From Williamsia muralis (GTDB taxonomy: Bacteria > Actinomycetota > Actinomycetes > Mycobacteriales > Mycobacteriaceae), in contig NZ_PEBD01000010.1 in assembly GCF_002735905.1 (NCBI RefSeq), forward strand, positions 1-64,000: a stretch of DNA of 64,000 nucleotides. Reading direction: 5' to 3'. Shown piece after piece: positions 25,405 to 34,096 of this stretch. The stretch's first letter is position 1. The number at the start of each line of letters is the position of its first letter. A program made the position numbers and the translations under genes. The notes below the pieces were generated by a model. It was not told the origin of the DNA. It did no database searches and saw only the letters and a list, made by a program, of their open reading frames with translations.

Positions 25405-26235
25405 TCAGCGGCTCAGCTCGTCACGGCCCGGTTCCCGCAAGGGGGCCGGGCCGTTGTCGTACCCGCCGGTGGGTGGGCGGACGGGGGCCAACTCGGGTCG
25501 TTTGGGCGACAATCCGTCGCCAAGTGACCTACCTCGCGTGCGCCGGATGATCCAGGGAATGAAAAACGTTCGGGCCCAGAGTGCTTCGCGAGCAATGACC
25601 TGGGCTGCGGTCAGCTGAGGGCGTGGCGGCAGCGGTGCGCCCCAATCAGGTTCGCTACCAGCGAGATTCAATGCATGCGCTGCGCCGGCCGCAAACCGGT
25701 CATGACCGAAGGGTGATGCGTGCAACCGATCGGGTGACCAGGACCGCGGGTCGAGAAGCACTGGGGCGCTGACGAGGTCGACAAGAACGAAGTCGTAGCC
25801 GTCGGCGAACTCGCGCATCATCTGATTGACCGCCAGGAGTCGTGACTCGATCCGCCGCGCGATGGGAACGGTCCTGGCCATATTGGGATAGGTGGAGATC
25901 AGCACGGTCGCCGAGGTCCGGGCGAGTTCACGATAGATGAAGTCGAGATCGCGGCGGACCTCTGCGAGTCCGGTGCTGGCAAGCACGTCGTTCATGCCGA
26001 GAGGTGCGGCGATCAGGTCCGGTTCCATCGCGAGCGCGGGGTAGAGCTGCTGATCCCGGATCTGGCGCGTTCGGCGTCCGCGCACAGCGAGATTGGCGTA
26101 GCGGAAATCGGGATTGTCCCGGGACAGGCGTTCGGCGAGCCGGTCGGCCCATCCGCGGTATCCGGTGACATCGTCACCGTCGCACATTCCTTCGGTCTGG
26201 CTGTCGCCGATGGCCACAAAACGTGAATAACTCAC
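25405..26235 (-). CDS. SGNH/GDSL hydrolase family protein
   Basis: A 276-residue esterase or lipase of the SGNH family. Block I is FVAIGDSQTEGM, with the nucleophile Ser near residue 12. Block II lies in YANLAVRGRRTRQI, block III in LIAAPLGMNDVLAS with Gly and Asn, and block V in WSPDRLHASPFGHDRFA, where Asp and His complete the triad. There is no signal peptide, so it acts in the cytoplasm. A proline-rich tail of about 60 residues follows the domain. It is convergent with fadB (31 bases apart). The substrate is unknown. Confidence 0.87.
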   Translation of the reverse strand: MSYSRFVAIGDSQTEGMCDGDDVTGYRGWADRLAERLSRDNPDFRYANLAVRGRRTRQIRDQQLYPALAMEPDLIAAPLGMNDVLASTGLAEVRRDLDFIYRELARTSATVLISTYPNMARTVPIARRIESRLLAVNQMMREFADGYDFVLVDLVSAPVLLDPRSWSPDRLHASPFGHDRFAAGAAHALNLAGSEPDWGAPLPPRPQLTAAQVIAREALWARTFFIPWIIRRTRGRSLGDGLSPKRPELAPVRPPTGGYDNGPAPLREPGRDELSR

Positions 26236-26391
26236 CGTGACATTTTATGTGGCGACCCAGCTCTTTCCAGTGCGCCGCTCCGCGCGCACCGCGTCAAGCT
26301 GCACGGTTATAGCTCAGAGTCGGGCATTTCGGGCGGGTTCGCAGTTTATCCACAGGCCTATTTCTGCTCCCGAATTGCTCCTGAATTCACC

Positions 26392-26421
26392 TTGACACCG
26401 TTGTAAGGCAAGGGCTACTTT
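26392..26421 (+). promoter_or_regulatory. Promoter of the Liv-type importer operon
   Basis: TTGACA (26392-26397), 18-base spacer and TACTTT (26416-26421) form a near-consensus promoter, one of the strongest in the window. The transcript would carry an untranslated leader of about 125 bases with a hairpin (GCCG-ATGC/GCAT-CGGC, near 26456-26477). The 318-base gap upstream of the binding-protein gene holds no other gene. Confidence 0.72.
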
Positions 26422-26553
26422 TCGAGTGGCCCAGATCACACCCCGGACTGGGCACGCCGAATGCATTCGCATCCGGCGCACATCCCGTGTAACTCGGAGG
26501 GCCTGGCCCGGGCTTGTCAGCCGTGGCCACATGCCGCCGGGAAAGGCATTGAA

Positions 26554-27822
26554 ATGCGCAAGAGAACCAGCCGGATGGCGGCAATGTTTGTCGCGGCGGC
26601 GTGTGTCTTTTCCGTCGTCTCCTGTAGCGACGACAGCGGGTCCGACGAAGGCGGCACCACTGCGGCCGCCCCGTCGGAGAGCGGTACCAAGGCGACGGGC
26701 ACCCCGATCAAGGTCGGATTCCTCAACCCATCGAACGGTCCGATCACCCAGCCAGGAGTAGAGGTCGGCCAGAAGGCCGCGGTCAAGTACATCAACGATT
26801 CGCTCGGCGGTGTCGACGGCCATCCGATCGAGGTCACCAGTTGCGCGGTGGACGTGTCCGCGCCCGAGTCGACCATCGGTTGCGCCAATCAGCTTGTGCA
26901 GGCGGGTGTCTCCGCGGTCATCGACGGCTACGACGCCGCGTCCAGTGCTGCACTTCCCATCCTCAAGTCGGCGAACATCCCACTCGTCGGCCAGATCCCA
27001 TTCGATTCGGTGACCGGTTCGTCGGCAGACAACCGCGTCTACTTCGGTCCCCCGCAGGCGTCCTTCCTGGTGGGCGTGATGCAGTCGCTCAAGGCGCAGG
27101 GAAAGAACTCCCTGACGCTGGCGAATGTGGACGTCGCAGCCGCGCGGCAGACATTCGAACGCATCCTGATGCCGCTGGGCCAGCAGCTCGGCCTGGACGT
27201 GAAGAGCGTCTACTACTCGCCGACCAACCCGAACTACACCGCGCTTGCATCCACGATCAACTCCGGTAACCCCGATGCGGGTGGTCTGATGACGTCGCAG
27301 ACCGACGCAAACTGCACCAAGCTCGCGCAGTCGCTGAAGTCCGTCGGCTTCAAGAACACCATGTTCCTCGCTGCATGCACCGAGTTCATCGAGACGATGG
27401 GTGCACAGGCTGTCGGCGCCCAGACCTACTCGCCGATCTGGCTCGAGCCGGCAAAGGACTCGGCCCCGGCCGAGATGCAGGAGAACCTGGACATCACCAA
27501 GAAGTACGTGGATGAGGCAGGCGACTCCGGCGGCTTCTACGCCTACGGCACCTTCTCGACGTTCGTCGACTTCGCCCGGACGCTGAACACCGCCAAGCCG
27601 GCCGAGTACACCGGACCTTCGATCCTCGCCGCACTCAAGGGCGTGACCGACTACCAGAGCTGGTTGGGCCCGAAGCTCAGCTGTGGCAAGGCGACCTCGC
27701 CGAACTGCACCACCGAGATGTTCGTCTTCGAGGTGGTCGGTGACAAGAAGACCGAGCCCGTCGGCGGCGGACTGACCCAGCCCAACCCGGCTGCACTGCA
27801 AGCTATCCCGGGCGCCAGCTAG
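26554..27822 (+). CDS. Branched-chain amino acid-type ABC transporter substrate-binding lipoprotein
   Basis: A 422-residue periplasmic-binding-protein type I receptor (LivJ/LivK family). A basic start and hydrophobic core end in lipobox VVSC near residue 24, then an acidic Ser/Gly/Thr linker. The two-lobed domain begins IKVGFLNPSNGPITQPGVEV near 50 and includes AVIDGYDAASSAALPILKSA near 130. ATG 26554 is preceded by GGAAAGG with a seven-base gap. It heads the operon and is separated from the permease by a strong hairpin, a common way to make more binding protein than permease. This family also binds urea, amides and aromatic acids, so the substrate is open. Confidence 0.88.
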   Translation: MRKRTSRMAAMFVAAACVFSVVSCSDDSGSDEGGTTAAAPSESGTKATGTPIKVGFLNPSNGPITQPGVEVGQKAAVKYINDSLGGVDGHPIEVTSCAVDVSAPESTIGCANQLVQAGVSAVIDGYDAASSAALPILKSANIPLVGQIPFDSVTGSSADNRVYFGPPQASFLVGVMQSLKAQGKNSLTLANVDVAAARQTFERILMPLGQQLGLDVKSVYYSPTNPNYTALASTINSGNPDAGGLMTSQTDANCTKLAQSLKSVGFKNTMFLAACTEFIETMGAQAVGAQTYSPIWLEPAKDSAPAEMQENLDITKKYVDEAGDSGGFYAYGTFSTFVDFARTLNTAKPAEYTGPSILAALKGVTDYQSWLGPKLSCGKATSPNCTTEMFVFEVVGDKKTEPVGGGLTQPNPAALQAIPGAS

Positions 27823-27854
27823 TCGAAGCCGCTACACGACAGCACAAACCACTG

Positions 27855-27893
27855 GGGGGTGGATCGCTCGAGACACTCGAGTGATCCACCCCC
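27855..27893 (+). terminator. Strong intercistronic hairpin after the binding-protein gene
   Basis: GGGGGTGGATCGCTCGAG (27855-27872) pairs with CTCGAGTGATCCACCCCC (27876-27893) over 18 positions with one G-U pair and a three-base loop. There is no T-run. It can act as a partial terminator or as a 3' shield for the binding-protein message. Confidence 0.8.
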
Positions 27894-27966
27894 TGGCCTC
27901 GATGCCTTGATCACGCGCATATTCGCCTTGTCACGCAGATCCACACAGTGAGGTGGGCAACGACCC

Positions 27967-29988
27967 ATGAGTCAATTCCTTCAATTCGTCGTCCTCGGCC
28001 TGGCGGTCGGGTCGGTCTACTCCGTGTTCGCCACATCGCTGGTGGGCATCTACGCAGCCACGGGTGTCATCAACTTCGCGCAGGGTTCCATCGCCCTGTG
28101 GGCGGTGTACGTGGTTGCCGCACTGCGCACCGACGGAACGTTTGTTCTCCCGATCGGGAGCATCAGCCTCGGCAGTGAAGACAGTCCGACGCCGATGGTC
28201 CTCGCCATCGTGATCGGTGTGGCCTCTGCTGCGCTGTGGGCGCTGATCGCGCACTACCTCATCTTCCGGCCTCTGCGCCGCGCCCCGGTGCTGGCGCAGG
28301 TCGTCGCGTCGGTCGGCCTCATGCTGTTCCTCCAGGCGCTCGTGGACCTGCGATTCGACACCGAATCGCTGATGGCACTGCCGATCCTGCCGCAGACCAC
28401 CTTCGAGCTGGCCGGGGCCGTCATCAACCTCAGCGACCTCCTGCTCGCAGTCGTGGCGATCATCATCGCGCTGCTCTTCTGGGCCTACTTCAGTCTGACC
28501 ACCTTCGGGGTGGCCACCCGCGCCGGCTCCGAGGACGAACTCGCGGCACGACTCGCGGGGTACTCGCCCGACCGGCTTGCCGCCATCGTGTGGGTCATCA
28601 CCGGTGCGGCCTCAGGTCTCATCGTGGTGCTCGGTGCGTACACCATCGGCTTGGATGCGACGAGCTACACGTTCTACATCATCCCGGCACTAGCCGTCGC
28701 ACTCGTCGGAAGGCTGACGTCGTTCGGGGTCGCCTGTGTCGCAGGCCTTGTGCTCGGTGCGTTCCAGGCCGTCATCCTGTGGGCCGGCACCCTGGAGTGG
28801 TGGCCGACATGGGCACAGACCGGTGTCGGCGACGCCGTGCCGTTCATCGTCGTGGTGATCGCGCTGTTCCTGCTGGGCGGCAAGATCCCGTCTCGTGGCT
28901 CGCTCGGTGAAGCCAAGATGCCTGCGGTCTTCATTCCGAAGATCCGTCCGATCCCTGTTGTGCTGACGATCGGTGCCGTGGTGGCGGCGGTGCTGTTGAC
29001 ATCCGGCAGTTGGCGTTTCGGAATCGTGACGTCGATGATCCTGTCGCTGATTGCGCTGTCGCTGGTGTTGCTGACCGGCTATCTCGGTCAGATCTCGCTG
29101 GCGAGCATGGCGTTCGCGGGTTCGGCAGGGTTTGCCCTGTCGAAGGTGACGACGAACTGGGGCGTTCCGTTCCCGCTGAGCATCCTGCTCTCGGCGCTGA
29201 TCGCCACCGCGCTCGGAGTGGTCGTCGGCGTTCCCGCCCTTCGCATTCGCGGTGCCCAGCTCGCAGTGGTGACGCTGGCGGCGGCGCTGGCGATCCAGAG
29301 TTTCGTGTTCAACAACCCGTCGATCACCCCGTTCGAAGGCAACCTGATCTCCGATCCGAAATTGTTCGGCTGGGACCTGTCGGTGCGCCAAGGTTCGGAA
29401 CTCACGACCATCGAGTTCTCGATGATGGTCCTCGTGGTGGTTACCGTACTGACCCTCATCGTGATGCGTTTCATGGCAGGCGCCACCGGACGCGCCTTCC
29501 TGGCCGTGCGTTCGAATGAGCGGGCCGCCGCGTCGGTCGGAATCAATGTCGCCGCAACGAAATTGCTCGGCTTCGCCCTCTCGGCGTTCCTGGCCGGGGT
29601 GGGTGGATGCCTCATCGGGTACAGCCGCGGACAGCTGTCGGCGGCGTCGTTCACGGTGATCATCGGGCTGACCCTGTTGGCGATGACCTACGTCGGCGGG
29701 ATCACGTCGGTGTCCGGTGCCTTCATCGCCGGCATCATCGGCCCCTTGGGCGTGGGGTATGTGTTCCTCACCCAGACAATCGATTTCGGTCAGTACTACC
29801 AGATCATCGCCGCTGGCAGCCTGCTGCTGATGGCGGTGCTGAACCCCGTCGGCGTCGTCGGTGCCGTCAGGGAGACCGTCGACCACATCAAGGCGAGGGC
29901 CGGGAAGAACCGGAACAACAACACATCCGGACCGGACACGTCGTCGGTCGCAACATCCGAACCGAAAGCGAGCTCTCATGTCGGCTGA
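27967..29988 (+). CDS. Fused LivH-LivM type ABC permease
   Basis: A 673-residue protein joining both permease subunits of a branched-chain amino acid-type importer. Residues 1-300 are LivH-like (FVVLGLAVGSVYSVFATSLV, a TGVINFAQGSIALWAVYVV stretch, and AGYSPDRLAAIVWVITGAAS as coupling loop). Residues about 335-640 are LivM-like (SLIALSLVLLTGYLGQISLA, VGVPALRIRGAQLAVVTLA, and AVRSNERAAASVGINVAATK as coupling loop). Most Liv systems use two genes; fused forms occur in actinobacteria. The last 45 residues are polar. It overlaps the LivG gene by 11 bases. Confidence 0.9.
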   Translation: MSQFLQFVVLGLAVGSVYSVFATSLVGIYAATGVINFAQGSIALWAVYVVAALRTDGTFVLPIGSISLGSEDSPTPMVLAIVIGVASAALWALIAHYLIFRPLRRAPVLAQVVASVGLMLFLQALVDLRFDTESLMALPILPQTTFELAGAVINLSDLLLAVVAIIIALLFWAYFSLTTFGVATRAGSEDELAARLAGYSPDRLAAIVWVITGAASGLIVVLGAYTIGLDATSYTFYIIPALAVALVGRLTSFGVACVAGLVLGAFQAVILWAGTLEWWPTWAQTGVGDAVPFIVVVIALFLLGGKIPSRGSLGEAKMPAVFIPKIRPIPVVLTIGAVVAAVLLTSGSWRFGIVTSMILSLIALSLVLLTGYLGQISLASMAFAGSAGFALSKVTTNWGVPFPLSILLSALIATALGVVVGVPALRIRGAQLAVVTLAAALAIQSFVFNNPSITPFEGNLISDPKLFGWDLSVRQGSELTTIEFSMMVLVVVTVLTLIVMRFMAGATGRAFLAVRSNERAAASVGINVAATKLLGFALSAFLAGVGGCLIGYSRGQLSAASFTVIIGLTLLAMTYVGGITSVSGAFIAGIIGPLGVGYVFLTQTIDFGQYYQIIAAGSLLLMAVLNPVGVVGAVRETVDHIKARAGKNRNNNTSGPDTSSVATSEPKASSHVG

Positions 29989-30811
29989 AGCACAGGGCGC
30001 ACTGCTGCAGGCCCGCAATCTGTCGGTGCGGTACGGCGGGGTCGTCGCCAATGACAACATCACCCTCGAGGTAGGCGCCGGCGAAATCGTCGGACTGATC
30101 GGTCCGAACGGCGCGGGCAAGACGACCTTCGTCGACGCCGTCACCGGTTTCACCAAGTCGACCGGTGAGGTGTCGATGGCGGGCGTCCGGATCGACGGAC
30201 GCCCTCCACACCGGCGACGGGGAACAGGAATGGCCCGAACCTGGCAGGCGGGTGAGCTGTTCGCCGACCTGACCGTCGCGGAGAACCTCGCGGTCGCGGT
30301 GCAGAAACCGGGACTCAAGGCGCTCGTCACCGACGTACTCACCGGCTCCAGGCCGCCCGCCGACACGATCGGCGACGCGCTCGCGATGGTGGGTCTGACC
30401 GAAGCCGCCGACAAGCGTCCGAGTGAACTGGCTCTGGGCCAGCAAAAGTTGGTCGGTGTGGCCCGGGCGCTCGTCGGAGGCACCAGCATGGTGCTCCTCG
30501 ACGAGCCCGCCGCAGGTCTGGACACCCATGAGAGTCGAGACTTCGGCAACGAGTTGCGCCGGATCGCCGCCAGCGGAATCGGTGTCCTGCTCATCGACCA
30601 CGACATGTCACTGGTCCTCGATGTGTGCCACCGCTTGTACGTGCTCGACTTCGGCAAAGTCATCGCTGCGGGACCCCCTCAGGAGATCCGCGACGACCCC
30701 AAGGTCGTGTCGGCATACCTGGGCAGTGCCGAGGTGGAGGCCGAAGTAGAGATCGACGAAAACGGACAGTCCGCGGCTTCGCCTGTACTGCAGAAAGGTA
30801 CGGCACAGTGA
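29978..30811 (+). CDS. LivG-like ABC transporter ATPase
   Basis: A 277-residue ATPase. Walker A is IGPNGAGKTT near residue 43. The unusual signature LALGQQKLVGVARAL near 150 replaces LSxGxQ, with Ala-Leu-Gly in the place of Ser-Gly-Gly, as in some LivG proteins. Walker B is MVLLDEPAAGLD near 170 and the H-loop is LLIDHDMSLVLDVC near 200. ATG 29978 lies inside the end of the permease gene. The gene overlaps the LivF gene by four bases (GTGA). It pairs with LivF to power the fused permease. Confidence 0.88.
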   Translation: MSAEAQGALLQARNLSVRYGGVVANDNITLEVGAGEIVGLIGPNGAGKTTFVDAVTGFTKSTGEVSMAGVRIDGRPPHRRRGTGMARTWQAGELFADLTVAENLAVAVQKPGLKALVTDVLTGSRPPADTIGDALAMVGLTEAADKRPSELALGQQKLVGVARALVGGTSMVLLDEPAAGLDTHESRDFGNELRRIAASGIGVLLIDHDMSLVLDVCHRLYVLDFGKVIAAGPPQEIRDDPKVVSAYLGSAEVEAEVEIDENGQSAASPVLQKGTAQ

Positions 30812-31701
30812 CACATTCATCTGGGACACATTCATCTGGGACACATTCATCCGGGACAAATCCATCTGAAACCAACCCTTCTGGGACCGAACCCCCGATG
30901 CCCGGGTCTTCCGCGACGCACCCTGCCGGGGCGCATGCAGCCGGAACCGACAAGCGCGCCCCGACAACCGGATCCGGCGACCCGGTGCTGACCATCGAGG
31001 GCCTCAACGTCGGATACGGCGGTGTGCCGGCCGTGCGCGATTTCAATGCCAGCTTGCGCGCGGGGGAGATACTGGCGCTGCTCGGGCCCAACGGCGCCGG
31101 AAAGACCACCACCCTGCTCGCGACGATCGGTGCGTTACCCGTGCTGTCGGGCAAGGTCACCGCACTCGGGCAGCCGCTGGACAAACGCGTCGAGCGCAAC
31201 GCCCGCCGCGGGGTGACGATGGTGCCGGACAACCGTGGTGTGTTCCACAAGCTCACGGTCTCGGACAACCTCCGATTGTCCAAACGCAAGAACGGTGCCG
31301 AGCTGAGTGACGTCTTCGAGTACTTCCCGAAGCTCAAAACCCTCAAAGGTCGGCGCTGCGGCAATCTCTCGGGTGGGGAGCAGCAGATGCTGGCCCTGGC
31401 CAAGGCGCTCCTGGCCAGACCGAAGGTGTTGCTCATCGACGAACTCAGCCTGGGTCTGTCGCCGATCGCGGTGAAAGATCTGCTGCCCCGTCTGCGTACC
31501 ATCGCCGACGAGCAGGACATGGCAGTGGTCCTGGTGGAGCAGCACATCGACCTCGCGCTCGCTATCGCCGACTCGGCGATAGTGCTGCACCATGGCCGGG
31601 TTGCACTGTCCGGGCCCGCAAGTGACCTCCGAGGACAACGAGACAAGGTGGAGGCGGCATACTTCGGCCGGGTCGACGGCGACGTCGCGGCCACGCACTA
31701 G
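30808..31701 (+). CDS. LivF-like ABC transporter ATPase with repetitive N-terminal extension
   Basis: A 297-residue ATPase. The domain begins near residue 54 (VLTIEGLNVGYGGVPAVRDF). Walker A is LGPNGAGKTTT near 92, the signature LSGGEQQMLALAKAL near 188, Walker B VLLIDELSLGLSP near 208 and the H-loop VLVEQHIDLALAIA near 240. LivF proteins usually start at the domain, but here about 53 residues precede it. The first 27 form repeats of THSSG drifting to TNPSE and TEP. GTG 30808 overlaps livG, so the repeats should be translated. No internal start with a good ribosome site was found before the domain, though ATG 30898 is possible. Confidence 0.87.
   Translation: MTHSSGTHSSGTHSSGTNPSETNPSGTEPPMPGSSATHPAGAHAAGTDKRAPTTGSGDPVLTIEGLNVGYGGVPAVRDFNASLRAGEILALLGPNGAGKTTTLLATIGALPVLSGKVTALGQPLDKRVERNARRGVTMVPDNRGVFHKLTVSDNLRLSKRKNGAELSDVFEYFPKLKTLKGRRCGNLSGGEQQMLALAKALLARPKVLLIDELSLGLSPIAVKDLLPRLRTIADEQDMAVVLVEQHIDLALAIADSAIVLHHGRVALSGPASDLRGQRDKVEAAYFGRVDGDVAATH
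30811..30885 (+). repeat. 15-base tandem repeat in the LivF coding sequence
   Basis: Five in-frame units of 15 bases, based on ACACATTCATCTGGG. Units 1 and 2 are identical, unit 3 differs by one base, and units 4 and 5 have drifted. The coding result is a hydrophilic Thr/Ser-rich extension. Exact adjacent units suggest recent slippage. Confidence 0.9.
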
Positions 31702-31748
31702 ACACCGATTCGGTGGATGCTGCGTCAGATTCGCGTGGAGGAGGGGCA

Positions 31749-32441
31749 GTGCCGAAGGCGAGCAGCCAGAAGCGTGGTGGATCTCCTGCCGCGCCGAACC
31801 CAGCGAAAGCCGCTGCCCGCAGCACGCGGAACCGTCCCACCGATTCCGAATTGCTCGACGCCGCGCTGTCGGTGATCGCGGACGTCGGCGCCGAACGCGC
31901 AACGATGGACATGATCGCCGACCGCGGTGGCACCTCGCGGGTGACCCTCTACGCGCACTTCGGTTCTCGTGACGGGCTCGTGGACGCAGTCATCGACCGG
32001 GAGCTGGATGCGCTGACCGCGTGGATGTTCGCCGCGTACGACAAGGGTGAAACCATGGCCTACGGTGACCGGGCGAAGTATTCGGTCGAGTCGCTGTTCG
32101 AGTACGCCCGGAAACAACCCGAGGGTTTCCGGGTACTGCTCACCAACCGTGCCGACGACAACGTCCCCGGGCGCAGGCTCTTCGCAGCCCTGGAACCGCG
32201 GATTGCGGAACGACTCCGGGCCAACTACGCCGAACGAGGGGTGCAGGTGCAGGCCAGTGCCGACACCCTGGCCTCGCTGCTCCTCGGGATGAGCCTGGAC
32301 GTGGCCTACCGCGCGGTGATCGTGTCCGGCGCGGGAATCGACGCGGCGTGCGATCTGGCGGTGACGGCGTCACTCGCGGTATTGCGTTCGGTGGAGGTCC
32401 GCCAACTCCATGCGATCGACGAGTCGCTCGCAACGCGATGA
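31749..32441 (+). CDS. TetR-family transcriptional regulator
   Basis: A 230-residue regulator. A basic N-terminal arm rich in Ala, Ser and Lys precedes the HTH at about residues 45-80 (ATMDMIADRGGTSRVTLYAH). The C-terminal helical domain (TLASLLLGMSLDVAYRAVIV) should bind a ligand and form dimers. The GTG 31749 start is supported by GGAGGAGGGG just upstream. An earlier GTG at 31713 lacks one. It follows livF by 47 bases in the same direction and may control the importer operon or the hydrolase behind it. Confidence 0.85.
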   Translation: MPKASSQKRGGSPAAPNPAKAAARSTRNRPTDSELLDAALSVIADVGAERATMDMIADRGGTSRVTLYAHFGSRDGLVDAVIDRELDALTAWMFAAYDKGETMAYGDRAKYSVESLFEYARKQPEGFRVLLTNRADDNVPGRRLFAALEPRIAERLRANYAERGVQVQASADTLASLLLGMSLDVAYRAVIVSGAGIDAACDLAVTASLAVLRSVEVRQLHAIDESLATR

Positions 32442-32480
32442 TCCGGCGCGACGAGAACTGACCGTGCGCTCCCCCGAAAC

Positions 32481-32498
32481 AGGAACACGTTCTAATCT
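32481..32498 (+). promoter_or_regulatory. KstR-like operator overlapping a leaderless promoter
   Basis: AGGAACACGTTCTA (32481-32494) matches the KstR operator pattern TNNAACNNGTTNNA except for its first base. KstR represses sterol-catabolic genes in mycobacteria, rhodococci and relatives. It overlaps the -10 box TAATCT (32493-32498). Six bases later stands the GTG of the hydrolase gene, with no Shine-Dalgarno sequence, so the mRNA is probably leaderless. No clear -35 box is present. Confidence 0.6.
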
Positions 32499-32504
32499 AG
32501 AGCG

Positions 32505-33356
32505 GTGGACGTGACATATGAAGAGAGCAAAAGGGAACTGCAGACCGACCAAGGGGTACTGCGATACCACGAAGCGGGGTCGGGTCCGCCGCTGATCCTG
32601 CTGCACGGTTCGGGACCGGGTGTCACCGGCTGGCGCAACTACCGCGGCAACATCGGCGTCTTCGCCGAGACCCATCACTGCTACGTGCTCGAGTTCCCGG
32701 GCTTCGGGGTCAGCGACGCGGTCAAAGGGCACCCCGTGCTCACCGCCGGATCGTCGGTCATCCGGTTCATGGACGCTCTCGGTATCGAGTCAGCGCCGGT
32801 GATCGGGAACTCCATGGGTGGTGTGGTCGGGGTCAACCTCGCCATCAAGAAGCCCGAGCGGGTCAGCAAGCTCGTGACGATCGGGGGCGTCGGCCCGAAC
32901 GTCTTCAGCTCCAGCCCCAGCGAAGGACTGCGGCTGTTACAGGAGTTCACCGACGGGCCCGACCGGGACAAGCTGGTGCGGTGGCTGACCGCCATGGTCT
33001 ACGACCCCGCGCTCATCACCGAGGAGCTCATCGAGGAGCGCTGGGAAGCGGCCATCAACCCGGACGCACAGGAGACCGCGCAGATGATGTACGGCTCCGC
33101 AGCTTTCGCCATGCAGCAACAATTCATGGCCGCATCGGACACGCCGCCCTACTGGTCCATGATGCACAAGGTGTCCTGCCCGACCCTGCTCACCTGGGGT
33201 CGCGACGATCGGGTGAGTCCGCCGGACATGTCGATGGTGCCCATGCGGCTGATCCCGAACGCCGAACTGCACATCTTCCCGAACTGCGGCCACTGGGTGA
33301 TGATCGAGGCGAAGAAGGCCTTCGAAGGAGCGGTGCTCGACTTCCTGGGTCGGTGA
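32505..33356 (+). CDS. Alpha/beta hydrolase, meta-cleavage-product hydrolase type
   Basis: A 283-residue alpha/beta hydrolase resembling BphD/HsaD, which split C-C bonds in ring-cleavage products. The oxyanion segment is LLHGSGPGVTGWRNY near residue 35. The nucleophile elbow is GNSMGG with Ser near 103, the acid Asp is in LLTWGRDDRVSP near 234, and the base His is in FPNCGHWVMIE near 263. The start is GTG 32505, next to a -10 box. The KstR-like operator suggests expression with sterol or steroid breakdown, but no other sterol gene lies in the window and the substrate is not proven. Confidence 0.85.
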   Translation: MDVTYEESKRELQTDQGVLRYHEAGSGPPLILLHGSGPGVTGWRNYRGNIGVFAETHHCYVLEFPGFGVSDAVKGHPVLTAGSSVIRFMDALGIESAPVIGNSMGGVVGVNLAIKKPERVSKLVTIGGVGPNVFSSSPSEGLRLLQEFTDGPDRDKLVRWLTAMVYDPALITEELIEERWEAAINPDAQETAQMMYGSAAFAMQQQFMAASDTPPYWSMMHKVSCPTLLTWGRDDRVSPPDMSMVPMRLIPNAELHIFPNCGHWVMIEAKKAFEGAVLDFLGR

Positions 33357-33388
33357 GTCGAGTCGCGCGGCCGGTCGCCGCTGTTGGG

Positions 33389-34096
33389 TCAGTGGGCGTC
33401 AGGTCCGGCGGTGACCACCTGAAGGGCGACCTCCGCGAGCTTGACGTTGGCATCCTGTGACAGTCGTGCCAGCAGGCGGAACGCCTCGTCCGGGTCGAGT
33501 CCGTACCGTTCCATGATCATGCCCTTGGCCTGACCGATGATGTCGCGGTTGGTGAGAGCGGCACGGATCTGGTCCCGTTCGCGAACAGCCGAGAACGCGA
33601 TCGCCGCGTGTGCGGCGAACAGTGAACCGATCGATACAGACTCGTCGTCGAACGCATTCGGCGTCGAACTGTGCAGATTGAGGGCGCCGAAGTTCTCGTT
33701 CTCGATGTAGAGGCAGAAGCAGATCATCGACTTGATGCCGAGCTCGTTGGCGCCGGCGGCGAATGCGGGCCAGCGGGAGTCGGTTGCCATGTCGTCGATG
33801 CGCACGGTTTCTTCGCTGAGGGCCGAGCGAATGCAGGGACCTTCTCCGAGCTCCTGCTGCAACTCGTCCGACTTGCCTGCCAGGTCACCGATCATCACGG
33901 GTGTCTGGACCTGGCCTTTGCCCGTCACGAGCGTGACGCTGGCGTACTCCGCGCCGGGAACCGACTCAACGGCCGACTTTGAGATAGCATGCAAAATGGA
34001 CTCGGTGTCTTTACTCTCCGACCGCAAAAGCCGCGCCACGTCGGCCATCTGAGCCGACAAGGCGGTGGACGGTGGGTAGATCTGTTGTGACTCCAT
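33389..34096 (-). CDS. GAF-ANTAR protein (probable antiterminator/RNA-binding sensor)
   Basis: A 235-residue cytoplasmic regulator. The GAF domain covers about residues 25-165 (SAVESVPGAEYASVTLVTG, then GEGPCIRSALSEETVRIDDM and FAAGANELGIKSMICFCLYI). The ANTAR domain covers about 170-230 (LTNRDIIGQAKGMIMERYGL, then DPDEAFRLLARLSQDANVKL). ANTAR domains bind paired RNA hairpins and prevent termination. GAF domains sense small molecules or redox state. The Cys residues in the GAF domain are noteworthy. ATG 34096. It is divergent from the L,D-transpeptidase. A second ANTAR protein lies 4 kb away. Confidence 0.88.
   Translation of the reverse strand: MESQQIYPPSTALSAQMADVARLLRSESKDTESILHAISKSAVESVPGAEYASVTLVTGKGQVQTPVMIGDLAGKSDELQQELGEGPCIRSALSEETVRIDDMATDSRWPAFAAGANELGIKSMICFCLYIENENFGALNLHSSTPNAFDDESVSIGSLFAAHAAIAFSAVRERDQIRAALTNRDIIGQAKGMIMERYGLDPDEAFRLLARLSQDANVKLAEVALQVVTAGPDAH

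Noticed and set aside
26300-26335. GGTTATAGCTCAGAGTCGGG resembling the D-arm of a tRNA
   Set aside because: No acceptor, anticodon or T-arm pairing can be built around it; a chance match.
28690-30663. A 657-residue open frame on the minus strand
   Set aside because: It runs opposite to the Liv permease and ATPase genes, has Arg/His-rich low-complexity sequence and no domain; a GC-bias shadow.
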